This document shows, in pieces, positions 1-6,803 of a stretch of DNA of 64,000 bases; position 1 is the first letter of the stretch, and each line of letters begins with the position of its first letter. Origin of the DNA: Acidimicrobiales bacterium. GTDB lineage: Bacteria > Actinomycetota > Acidimicrobiia > Acidimicrobiales > UBA8592. Below the pieces are notes generated by a model. It made no database searches, was not told where the DNA came from, and saw nothing but the letters and a program-made list of their open reading frames with translations. Where the stretch lies: assembly GCA_013912105.1 (NCBI GenBank), contig JACERY010000003.1, positions 62,001-126,000 of the forward strand, read 5' to 3'. Position numbers and translations under genes: made by a program.

Positions 1-1
1 T

Positions 2-307
2 GCTGTCGCAAGAATTACTTATCATGGCTACATAGACAACATTCAAGCCTCTTGGGTCAAGATTGGACTTGATGGAATGTCGCAGCTTCTCCAAGCCGGT
101 GTAAACGATGTCGGTGGAACATTAAATGGTGAGAATATTTCACGAGCCGCCGGTGCTAAACACGGGCAAATGCTAACCGAAAAAGAATTTGCAAACATAT
201 GTAAGCCACTCGGCAGAAGACTGATAGAGAGGTCTACGCTCTATAGGCCGATTCGGGAAAGAACATTATCCTCGTCAAGAACAGTGATTCCTATAGCAGC
301 TGAGTGA
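2..307 (+). CDS. fbiC: FO synthase, CofH-type C-terminal part (partial)
   Basis: Only the last 101 codons are present; the reading frame is open from base 2 to a TGA at 305-307, so the gene begins outside the window. FO synthase makes the deazaflavin precursor of coenzyme F420 from tyrosine and a flavin-pathway pyrimidine using radical SAM chemistry. The visible part matches the CofH C-terminus: an IQASWVKIGLDG stretch, then NDVGGTLNGENISRAAGA, and a tail ending near LIERSTLYR. The radical SAM cysteines lie upstream of the window. Whether this is the fused actinobacterial FbiC or a separate CofH cannot be told from the fragment. F420 synthesis supports an actinobacterial host. Confidence 0.88.
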   Translation, partial: AVARITYHGYIDNIQASWVKIGLDGMSQLLQAGVNDVGGTLNGENISRAAGAKHGQMLTEKEFANICKPLGRRLIERSTLYRPIRERTLSSSRTVIPIAAE

Positions 308-338
308 CTAATTTGCTGCTAATTGATTGAAGATTGAA

Positions 339-497
339 TCAGCTTTGGGCCAAACACCAACTTTTATGGTCTTGACCTGGTAAAGCTTCGCACTCATCGC
401 AAGGTGCTTCATTCTCAGCAAATAAGTCATCGAGTTGATCATTCCGTTGTTTTAGGGCTCGAGCTTCCTCGTATCTTCGGTGTCGTCCTTTTTTCAT
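339..497 (-). CDS. Small cysteine-containing basic protein (52 aa, hypothetical)
   Basis: ATG at 497 is preceded by a strong ribosome binding site (GGAGGTAGCA before the ATG) and the frame runs 52 codons to a TGA at 339-341. The N-terminus is strongly basic (MKKGRHRRYEEARALKQRND), the middle acidic, and the C-terminal half has CDEC and a later single Cys (SWCLAQS), which could bind a metal. It follows ribonuclease D by 83 bp on the same strand and converges on the FO synthase gene. A short hairpin (GGCTGACAGCC) lies just before the ribosome binding site. I do not recognise a named family; the basic head plus Cys pair suggests nucleic-acid or metal binding, which is inference only. Confidence 0.6.
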   Translation of the reverse strand: MKKGRHRRYEEARALKQRNDQLDDLFAENEAPCDECEALPGQDHKSWCLAQS

Positions 498-580
498 TGC
501 TACCTCCAAAGGCTGTCAGCCGATACGGATTGACTCTTATTCTAGGCGAAGCACTACTAGATGTGCATAATACTCCTGCT

Positions 581-1741
581 CTAACTGCTCCTTTTCTCCA
601 TAAGAAGTCTTCCTTCAGAAAAAGCAAGTGTTGCTTTACCCATTAGTAGATCTTGCATGGGAACTCCGACTTCTTCATGCCTCCATCCATCTGCTAATCG
701 GGGACTATCATCTCCCCTTAACAAGGCTTCTATATCGGAACGCGTCCCCAAGAGAGCGGGGTCTAATTCATTATCACTAGCGTATTGTGAGAGCCAAGCT
801 GATAACAAAGTGACTGCAGGACGCAATTCAGTACTTAAATTCTTTTTCGCTCCTGAGGCCGGTTTTTTAACATTTCGTTTCGATCCATCTGCAACAATAC
901 CTATTAGTTTCTCCGACATGCTGCCTTTAAACTGTTTAGAGTCAAGCCCGCGAATATTTTCAAGTTCCTTAGTGTCTCTAGGGATGCGTTGGGCTATACC
1001 CACAAGGCCCAGATCAGACAGGACATACCGAGGAGGAATATCATTTCGCCTTGCAGTATCCTCTCGCCATTCAGCTAACGCTTGGGCAACGCCTCGAGAT
1101 TTGCTATTGAGGTGCTTGGCTTCTTTAATTTTTAGCCATGCATCAATTGGTTCTAGAGTTTTCTGACGTTTATTAATGAATCTTTGAAATTCGTCTTCGG
1201 CCCATTTAAGACGGTTTCTCCGCACAAGTTTTGTGACGAGTTCATCATGAACCTCGAGCAGATACCGCACATCTGAAGCCGCATATTCTATTTGATTCAC
1301 TGAAAGGGGCCGTTGAAACCAGTCTGTCAGGCGATCACCTTTAGTTAATTTCACTCCAATCATAGTTTCATGAAGGGCCGCTAAGGAGGGGGTCCGCATA
1401 CCTAAAAATCCTGCTGCTATTTGGGTATCAAATATTTGAGTTGGGATTTCGCCAACTTCTCTAAGTAATATTTCTAAGTCCTGAGATCCGGCATGGAAAA
1501 TAGCGATTTTATCCGCTCGGAAAATTGGTGCTAGAACGTCTATATTGACGACTACTGGGTCAATTAAGGCAATATTATTACCCCACCGAATCTGGACTAG
1601 CGCTAACCGTGGATAATATGTTTTTTCTCTATGAAATTCAGTATCTATCGCATAGCGTTCGTGGAGTTGTAGCCCATTTACTACATCTTCTAGTTGATCC
1701 TGATTTTCGACAATCGTTGGTTGAATATTTTTAGAATTCAT
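581..1741 (-). CDS. rnd: Ribonuclease D
   Basis: A 386-aa DEDD-family 3'-5' exoribonuclease expected to trim tRNA 3' ends in the cytoplasm. The DEDDy exonuclease motifs are visible: DTEF at residues 33-36, the HAGSQDLEIL motif near 83-92, and YAASDVRYL near 152-160. An HRDC-type nucleic-acid-binding region follows at about 210-290, and the remaining C-terminus resembles the second helical HRDC-like part of RNase D. Length is normal for the family. Its ATG overlaps the stop of the upstream rhodanese gene by 4 bp, so the two are translationally coupled. A RecQ-type helicase is excluded because no ATPase motifs exist. Confidence 0.9.
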   Translation of the reverse strand: MNSKNIQPTIVENQDQLEDVVNGLQLHERYAIDTEFHREKTYYPRLALVQIRWGNNIALIDPVVVNIDVLAPIFRADKIAIFHAGSQDLEILLREVGEIPTQIFDTQIAAGFLGMRTPSLAALHETMIGVKLTKGDRLTDWFQRPLSVNQIEYAASDVRYLLEVHDELVTKLVRRNRLKWAEDEFQRFINKRQKTLEPIDAWLKIKEAKHLNSKSRGVAQALAEWREDTARRNDIPPRYVLSDLGLVGIAQRIPRDTKELENIRGLDSKQFKGSMSEKLIGIVADGSKRNVKKPASGAKKNLSTELRPAVTLLSAWLSQYASDNELDPALLGTRSDIEALLRGDDSPRLADGWRHEEVGVPMQDLLMGKATLAFSEGRLLMEKRSS

Positions 1742-2085
1742 CCAGCTTCAACAAACATAACTACGCCTTCGTCACCATGCATATACTCTCGGCCAGACAT
1801 TACCCAACCTTTTGTTCCGCCGAGAACGTTAACTGTTTCTATATTGTGCTCTGCAAGAAATTCTCCAGCGACTCCAGATCTATTTCCTGTTGCACAAATG
1901 AGATATACAGGGGTGTCTAAAGGAAAAGAACTAATATTTTCTGGAACCTCACCTAACGGCAATAATTTTGCCCCTGGGACTCGCATTTCAGTGAATTCGT
2001 AATATTCCCGAACATCAACCAAGCAAATTGTTTGGATATCTAATTTCGCGAATTCGTCTATGTCTATTTCATTTATATTTTTCAA
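1738..2085 (-). CDS. Rhodanese-like single-domain sulfurtransferase
   Basis: A 115-aa single rhodanese domain. The active-site loop CATGNRS (about residues 64-70) contains the catalytic Cys, and the upstream LVDVREYYEF matches the conserved rhodanese CH2-type segment. Such proteins carry persulfide sulfur between acceptors; the actual substrate cannot be read from sequence. The start is a TTG with AGAGG only a few bases upstream, a rather short spacing; no better in-frame start is visible before the conserved domain. It lies 40 bp after mobA and overlaps rnd by 4 bp. Proximity to a molybdenum-cofactor gene hints at sulfur handling for Moco, which is inference. Confidence 0.85.
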   Translation of the reverse strand: MKNINEIDIDEFAKLDIQTICLVDVREYYEFTEMRVPGAKLLPLGEVPENISSFPLDTPVYLICATGNRSGVAGEFLAEHNIETVNVLGGTKGWVMSGREYMHGDEGVVMFVEAG

Positions 2086-2125
2086 AATCCTCTACCAATC
2101 TTTGTGAATGATCTCATAAAGATAG

Positions 2126-2677
2126 TCATTGCCACAATTCATCAATGGTATTTGCGGTTCGGAGTATCTCCGGATTTGAGACCTGAAACGTGACCACATC
2201 CAGCAGGCTAACTGCATCCATAACTGATCGGGTTCCCGAATCAAAAATTTCTTTAAGTTTCTTCAACCCTGATTTTCTCCATGCAGAACATAAGACCTGT
2301 TTGGTGTCCTCTAACAAAGGACATGCCATTTCATGTATAGTTAACGCTGCTAAACACTGCTCAACAACTTGAGATGTTACGTATAAATGGTCGCACGGAA
2401 GAGTGACCAAAACATCATATTCAGCAACAGAAAGAGCACTTATTATTCCACCGAGCGGACCTTCTCCAGGAAACATATCCTGGCAATATAAGATGTTTAG
2501 TGAATCTTCAGCAACTCTGGACGCTCCACCGACAATGAATATTTCATTAGCCCGTGCGCCAGCAAGAGCTTCCAAGCTGATATCTATTAGTCGCTTATTC
2601 TTAAAACTGATTTCAGCTTTATCTACCCCCATACGAGTAGAGGAACCCCCGTTCAGAACAGCTCCCGAAAAATCCAT
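2126..2677 (-). CDS. mobA: MobA-like molybdenum cofactor guanylyltransferase
   Basis: A nucleotidyltransferase that most likely attaches GMP to molybdopterin. The N-terminal signature GAVLNGGSSTRMGVDKAEI is the MobA-type nucleotide-binding loop, and LVTLPCDHLYVT contains the metal-binding Asp of the family (usual LVxPCDxP). An in-frame upstream start at 2749 would add 24 residues and overlap the preceding gene by 64 bp. I chose ATG 2677 because the GAVL motif normally starts within the first few residues, and AGGTGA is placed correctly before it, leaving 8 bp after the DUF3151 stop. At about 183 aa it is of normal length. A MobA-like enzyme for another substrate (CofC-type) is possible but less likely. 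Confidence 0.78.
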   Translation of the reverse strand: MDFSGAVLNGGSSTRMGVDKAEISFKNKRLIDISLEALAGARANEIFIVGGASRVAEDSLNILYCQDMFPGEGPLGGIISALSVAEYDVLVTLPCDHLYVTSQVVEQCLAALTIHEMACPLLEDTKQVLCSAWRKSGLKKLKEIFDSGTRSVMDAVSLLDVVTFQVSNPEILRTANTIDELWQ

Positions 2678-2685
2678 GTCTTCAC

Positions 2686-3132
2686 CTACGAAAGGGTATT
2701 TGAGACTCTTTGCCAGTTTGGCTCTAACTGTATGAGGAAATGCTGACATCTGGTTGCTTCTTCTAGATCACCTATTTCTACAGATAGTCTTTGAAGACCA
2801 TCTAGGGCGAGTAAGAAATCTCTATTTGTAGGATGATCCCATCTCACGAACCCTGAGCCTCTCCATCCATTTTTTCTAAGTGAGTCCAAACCTCTATGAT
2901 AGGCAATTCGGTAGAAAGCATAAGATTGCATTCTCAGCGAACTTAAAGTCCCTAATGCGACCCAAACTGCAATTGAATTTGGGTGAGATTCTGCCAACAA
3001 CAATAAACTACTGTATTTCTCATCGTTATTTCCTAGAGACTCAGCGTTGTGAAGTCCTTTAAGAACATCACTGTTCTCTTCGGGCAAAATTGTTTCTGGA
3101 AGCCCACCTCTGTTTAGCTTTACTTCATTCAT
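2686..3132 (-). CDS. DUF3151 family protein
   Basis: A 148-aa soluble protein matching my memory of DUF3151, an uncharacterised family largely confined to Actinobacteria. Characteristic parts are YRIAYHRGLDSLRKNGWRG, then GFVRWDHPTNRDFLLALDGL, and a C-terminal HFLIQLEPNW. The fold looks all-helical and TPR-like (ALGTL, AFYRIAYHRG, EEATRCQHF), so a protein-binding role is plausible but not shown. It sits 10 bp after pyruvate kinase and just before mobA on the same strand, so it is probably co-transcribed with both. No catalytic motif is visible. Confidence 0.8.
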   Translation of the reverse strand: MNEVKLNRGGLPETILPEENSDVLKGLHNAESLGNNDEKYSSLLLLAESHPNSIAVWVALGTLSSLRMQSYAFYRIAYHRGLDSLRKNGWRGSGFVRWDHPTNRDFLLALDGLQRLSVEIGDLEEATRCQHFLIQLEPNWQRVSNTLS

Positions 3133-3142
3133 TCTAGCCTCA

Positions 3143-4585
3143 TTATGGAACTCTCATTATACGCAAAACATCTGTTGCAGGTGAGTCCCCTGTGATACCT
3201 GCAAGAACACCTATTAGGTCATTTGATTTAAGTTTTCCTTCTGTTTTTGCTAATTCAATAGCATTCATAATGCGACTTTCGTAGCTCAGGTCACCGGTGA
3301 TAGTGAAAGGATCTACTCCCCAACTGAGTGTTAGCTGTTGTGCAGTCCGGTCGTCCATGGTCATCCCTAGAATTGAGACATTAGGTCGGAATCTTGCCAT
3401 GGAACGAACAGTAAAACCTGAACCAGAGATACAAACCAAGGCTGCTAAATCAAGTTCGTTTGCCGCTCTCCATGTCGCTAGAGTCATTGCATCAGTAATT
3501 CCTTGAGAGCCTCCATTAGAAGCTTCCGTATCTGTTTCGGACCTTATTTCAGCCACACGTTCCGCCCACCGGCCATAGTCGAAAGCTTCGTCGGCCCTAT
3601 GGGCAATTCTGGCCATTGTTTCAACAGATTCAACTGCGTAGTCACCTATAGCTGTTTCGCCGGATAACATCACCGCAGAAGTTCCATCAAAGACGGCATT
3701 AGCTACGTCAGAAGCTTCTGCCCGAGTAGGCGAAGAATTTTGTATCATTGAATCTAACATCTGGGTCGCCGTGATTACAGGTAAACCTCCAGCAATGCAT
3801 TCAGCAATAATTTTCTTTTGCAAGTGAGGTAAATCAGCCAAATCAAATTCCGTGCCCAGATCTCCTCTAGCAACCATAATTGCATCGGATGCTTCAATAA
3901 TTCCTTTAAGATTTTCGACAGCCGCTTTAGTCTCAATTTTCGCAACAATTAGTGGCCCCCGCGGATGTGGCTCAGTCCCAACTCGTCTAATGTCATGAGC
4001 TGATCGAACATAACTAACTGCGACCATATCTATGCCTACCTCGACGAACGCATCTAGCTTCTTCAAATCGTCATCTGTGGGTGTTGGCATGCTTAATCGT
4101 TCGGAGGGTATTCGAATTCCGGGACGCCCATGCAACTTCCCCCCACTAGTAATTATTGCGGTTGCGCCGTCGTTAGAAACATTTTCTACCCTAGCTACTA
4201 CTTGACCATCACCAAATGGGAGCACATCACCTGGAACTATATCCTCTAAGACGTTCTCGTACTCGACCTCAATAACTTTTCCGGTCGAACCAGTGGCACC
4301 TGGAACGATCTTAATTTCTTGACCTTTATGCAGTTCCGAACCATCGTCAGGGAAAGAAGCAGCCCGTATCTTTGGGCCAGGTAGATCAACGAGTATTCCA
4401 ACTCGCTTAGACAAGTTAGACGAAACGCTTCGTATAAGGTGATAACGTTCGAGGGCTTCTTCAAGGGTTCCGTGTGCTAGTCCTAATCGAGCTACATCCA
4501 TACCCGCGTCAATAAGTTTCCTAAGTGAACTCTCAGATTCACTTGCGGGGCCAATTGTTGCAACGATTTTCGTTCTTCTTTGCAT
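3143..4585 (-). CDS. pyk: Pyruvate kinase, potassium-independent type
   Basis: A 480-aa glycolytic enzyme converting phosphoenolpyruvate and ADP to pyruvate and ATP. The catalytic region IVAKIETKAAVENL with its active-site Lys, MVARGDLG and ITATQMLDSM are intact, followed by the C-terminal regulatory domain. Two sites differ from the textbook enzyme. The usual RxNxSHG is RLGLAHG at 33-39, replacing the Asn and Ser that normally help bind potassium. The usual DTKGPEIR is DLPGPKIR at 67-74, with Lys where potassium-dependent enzymes have Glu. Together these predict activity without potassium. It is first in a tight run leading into DUF3151, mobA, rhodanese and rnd. Confidence 0.95.
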   Translation of the reverse strand: MQRRTKIVATIGPASESESSLRKLIDAGMDVARLGLAHGTLEEALERYHLIRSVSSNLSKRVGILVDLPGPKIRAASFPDDGSELHKGQEIKIVPGATGSTGKVIEVEYENVLEDIVPGDVLPFGDGQVVARVENVSNDGATAIITSGGKLHGRPGIRIPSERLSMPTPTDDDLKKLDAFVEVGIDMVAVSYVRSAHDIRRVGTEPHPRGPLIVAKIETKAAVENLKGIIEASDAIMVARGDLGTEFDLADLPHLQKKIIAECIAGGLPVITATQMLDSMIQNSSPTRAEASDVANAVFDGTSAVMLSGETAIGDYAVESVETMARIAHRADEAFDYGRWAERVAEIRSETDTEASNGGSQGITDAMTLATWRAANELDLAALVCISGSGFTVRSMARFRPNVSILGMTMDDRTAQQLTLSWGVDPFTITGDLSYESRIMNAIELAKTEGKLKSNDLIGVLAGITGDSPATDVLRIMRVP

Positions 4586-4714
4586 ACTTTAACGCTAGCG
4601 AAAGCGCAGCAAAAGCGTCGTAATTCCTCGAAGAATTAAGGCACTGAACTTTAAATTCTGGACTTCTGCAACTTAGAAAATTAATTAACTCTCTAATCAT
4701 TACACTAAATAACA

Positions 4715-5470
4715 ATGCGTAAAAAAAAATTCATTGACCATCGCTTCCCAATAGCTTTTGCACACCGTGGAGGAGCTTTAGATGCCCCCGAAAACTCACT
4801 GACTGCTTTTAAGCTCGCTTCTTCTATGGGTTATAAGTATCTTGAGACTGACGTTCACGCTACCAAAGATGGAGTGGTTATCGCATTCCACGATCACGTC
4901 TTGGAAAGAGTAACAGATAGTGTCGGCGTCATAGCTGATTTAGAATACGCCGAAATTGCTAACGCTAAAATTAATGGCGAAGAGCGCATACCACTACTTA
5001 TTGAACTTCTTGAAGAATTCCCGGAGGCTCGATTTAACATTGACCCTAAACATGATGGCGTTGTCGACCCTCTCATAAAAATAATTAAGAGTACAAAAGC
5101 TATCGACAGGATATGCATAGGGTCCTTTTCTGACACAAGAATTGGTCGTATCGCTAAAATTCTAGGGGAAAATTTATGCACCGGTATGGGGCCAAGAGGA
5201 ATCTCAAAGATCCAATTGGGTCGTTTCGTGAACCGTTTGGAAATTCCCTCTGGCGATTGTGTGCAAGTCCCTATGCACGTCAAAGGGGTCCCTTTAATAA
5301 CTCCAAAATTTGTTGAAAGAGTCCATTCCCTCGGGAAAGTCATTCATGCTTGGACTATTAATGAACGCAACGATATTGAAAAGCTTCTCGATTATGGCGT
5401 TGACGGCATCATGACGGACAGGCTTGATGTCCTCAAATCCACCTTTACCGATAGAGGAATCTGGTTCTAG
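4715..5470 (+). CDS. glpQ: Glycerophosphodiester phosphodiesterase
   Basis: A 251-aa GDPD-family phosphodiesterase that cleaves glycerophosphodiesters to glycerol-3-phosphate and an alcohol. Diagnostic residues are present: AHRGG (catalytic His-Arg) with PENSLTAF just after it, LETDVHATKDG (metal-binding Glu and Asp) and AFHDHVLERVT (second catalytic His). The C-terminus has the typical VHAWTINERNDIEKLLDYGVDGIMTDR-like strand order of the TIM barrel (motif at about 208-234). No signal peptide is visible, so it is cytoplasmic. It is divergent from pyk across 129 bp. The symbol is by family only; UgpQ-type is equally possible. Confidence 0.88.
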   Translation: MRKKKFIDHRFPIAFAHRGGALDAPENSLTAFKLASSMGYKYLETDVHATKDGVVIAFHDHVLERVTDSVGVIADLEYAEIANAKINGEERIPLLIELLEEFPEARFNIDPKHDGVVDPLIKIIKSTKAIDRICIGSFSDTRIGRIAKILGENLCTGMGPRGISKIQLGRFVNRLEIPSGDCVQVPMHVKGVPLITPKFVERVHSLGKVIHAWTINERNDIEKLLDYGVDGIMTDRLDVLKSTFTDRGIWF

Positions 5471-5547
5471 GCTTCCATTCAAATTCACTATTCAACTCCT
5501 CTGATGGAGAGGAAAGTATTTTAATAGATCTTTTCAATAGATTTTTT

Positions 5548-5587
5548 TGTGGATAACTTGTGTTTAGCTTGTAAATTTTGTGGATTA
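5548..5587. promoter_or_regulatory. Two DnaA-box-like 9-mers
   Basis: TGTGGATAA at 5548-5556 is an exact complement of the DnaA box TTATCCACA. TGTGGATTA at 5579-5587 differs from it at one base and lies 31 bp (about three helical turns) further on in the same orientation. Both sit in an AT-rich stretch before the putative RNA gene. With no dnaA, dnaN or further boxes nearby, these look regulatory at most. Confidence 0.35.
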
Positions 5588-5630
5588 CTATAAAACTTTT
5601 GGGGAAATGTTGAGGATTTCGTAAAACAGC

Positions 5631-5659
5631 TTGACGAATACATCAGAACATGTAATTGT
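5631..5659 (+). promoter_or_regulatory. Weak candidate promoter for the structured RNA
   Basis: TTGACG at 5631-5636 is a good -35 element. The matching -10 is poor: TAATTG at 5653-5658 (16-bp spacing), preceded by TG at 5651-5652. Transcription would start close to 5664, just before the first hairpin of the RNA candidate. Confidence 0.3.
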
Positions 5660-6077
5660 ACCTATACGCCGATGACAACGGCGCACTTGAAATAGCAAAA
5701 CTCAACGGGAGCGGTGGCAGCACTGAAGCCCAGGAAAGTACGGCTAAGGAAAGTGTGAACGGCCATCGGAACAGGTTTAACGGAATCAAATCGAAAGAGA
5801 TGATTACTGAAAAGGCGAAAGCTCTAGGGCAGAAACCAATTCAGACCGACATCAGGCTCTTGAGCCAGATGGGTTCTCACAAGAATCCGCAAGGAGGAAA
5901 GTGAAATCAGATCAGACCATGATCTTAGGAGAATGGTAGGAATTGATAAGCAAGTCGCAAGATGAGCAGAACCAAACCTTAGAAGTCCTTCAGGGGATGA
6001 CTTTGGAAAAACGTTAAACTGCACAGCCCCGGGGGGTTCCTGTTTAGGCAGAAACCAATCGGGGCTAATGTGTTTTT
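5660..6077 (+). ncRNA. Putative long structured non-coding RNA, family unknown
   Basis: A gene-free stretch of about 420 nt containing a series of local hairpins and ending in a rho-independent terminator. By eye: 5667-5683 (CGCCG/CGGCG), 5784-5805 (AATCA/TGATT capped by TC-GAAA-GA), 5850-5871 (CATC and GGCT paired to AGCC and GATG), 5871-5888 (GGGTTC/GAATCC), 5909-5925 (AGATCA/TGATCT, loop GACCA), 5983-6003 (AAGTC/GACTT), then the terminator hairpin. A 13-mer, GGCAGAAACCAAT, occurs twice (5828-5840 and 6047-6059). An 82-codon frame from TTG 5656 crosses it but lacks a ribosome binding site and has no recognisable protein features. Short pieces recall RNase P RNA, but its conserved core is not matched. 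It stands alone between GDPD and a hydrolase. Confidence 0.55.
6025..6077 (+). terminator. Rho-independent terminator of the RNA candidate
   Basis: AGCCCCG at 6025-6031 pairs with CGGGGCT at 6060-6066. Inside it, GGTT-CTG pairs with CAG-AACC across a short loop, making a long interrupted stem. It is followed by TTTTT at 6073-6077. Orientation is plus-strand only, showing that the upstream stretch is transcribed left to right. Confidence 0.75.
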
Positions 6078-6106
6078 AAGGATTTTACATAAATACAATT
6101 TTTGAT

Positions 6107-6799
6107 ATGACAGAACTACCCCCAATAATTTTCTTACATGGCTTGGCTACATCAGGGCAACGCACTTGGGGTGACAATGGATGGCTGGATTTAGTCACTG
6201 AGGCTGATCGTTCAGTTCTAGTGTTAGACATCCCTGGGCATGGCAAAGAAATTGATAACCGCGAGGACGCAACATTTGAGAAGACACTTGATCTTATCGA
6301 AAAACAACTTCCGAATGATGAGATAGATGCCGTCGGGTTTTCTCTTGGTGCACGCTTACTACTCAATATCGCAGCCCGGAAACCAACTAAATTTCGTAAG
6401 CTTGTCGTTGCAGGTGTAGGTCAGAATTTATTCTCCCGAGACGAAAAACGTGGAAAGCGGATCGCTAATGCCATCAGCGGGAACTCAGTGATTTCGGACC
6501 CAGAATCGCAATATTTCTCTCAGTTAACTAACGCTACTGATATCAATAAAGAAGTTTTGCTTCAGCTTATGGAATCACCAATTGTTAACTTAACTCCTGA
6601 CCTCTTATCAAATATTGCCTGCCCTGTTCTTGTAGCGCTTGGAGATAAAGACTTTGCTGGGCCCGCGACTCAGTTAATTGAAGCATTGCCTAACCCTTTT
6701 TACCTTGAACTAAAAGGCGTTGACCACTTCGCTACACCAAAGGACTATTCCTTTATCGATGAAACTCTAAGGTTTCTTGATGCTGAGCCTAGCTGGTGA
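6107..6799 (+). CDS. Alpha/beta hydrolase
   Basis: A 230-aa alpha/beta hydrolase-fold protein. LHGLATSG forms the oxyanion-hole region, GFSLGA (about residue 77-82) the nucleophile elbow with catalytic Ser, ALGDKDF the acid Asp, and GVDHFATP the catalytic His, so the full triad is present. No signal peptide or lid domain is evident. It starts 30 bp after the terminator of the RNA candidate and converges on gltD with 4 bp between them. The substrate is unknown; esterase, lipase-like or MenH-like activity are all possible. Confidence 0.8.
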   Translation: MTELPPIIFLHGLATSGQRTWGDNGWLDLVTEADRSVLVLDIPGHGKEIDNREDATFEKTLDLIEKQLPNDEIDAVGFSLGARLLLNIAARKPTKFRKLVVAGVGQNLFSRDEKRGKRIANAISGNSVISDPESQYFSQLTNATDINKEVLLQLMESPIVNLTPDLLSNIACPVLVALGDKDFAGPATQLIEALPNPFYLELKGVDHFATPKDYSFIDETLRFLDAEPSW

Positions 6800-6803
6800 G
6801 GAT

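Noticed and set aside
2678..2749. Longer MobA start
   Set aside because: Would overlap DUF3151 by 64 bp and put the nucleotide-binding loop unusually far in; ATG 2677 has a good ribosome site.
5541..5590. Replication origin
   Set aside because: Two DnaA-like boxes only; no dnaA, dnaN, gyrB or rpmH nearby and gene directions do not diverge around the site.
5656..5904. 82-codon protein frame over the RNA region
   Set aside because: Starts at TTG without a ribosome site, overlaps several hairpins, and its composition resembles no known protein family.
5660..6077. RNase P RNA (rnpB)
   Set aside because: Scattered matches exist (AGGAAAGTACGG, CAGAAACC, AAGCAAG, GCAGAACC) in the right order. However, the near-invariant core, including AGGGTGAAA with GGTAAGAG and the P4-pairing ends, is not matched and spacing is wrong. 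Kept only as a hypothesis to test with covariance models.
5660..6077. Transfer-messenger RNA
   Set aside because: No tRNA-like ends, no GGTTCGA T-loop and no tag frame ending in an Ala-Leu-Ala-Ala-type stop were found. GGGTTC/GAATCC at 5871-5888 has the wrong loop.
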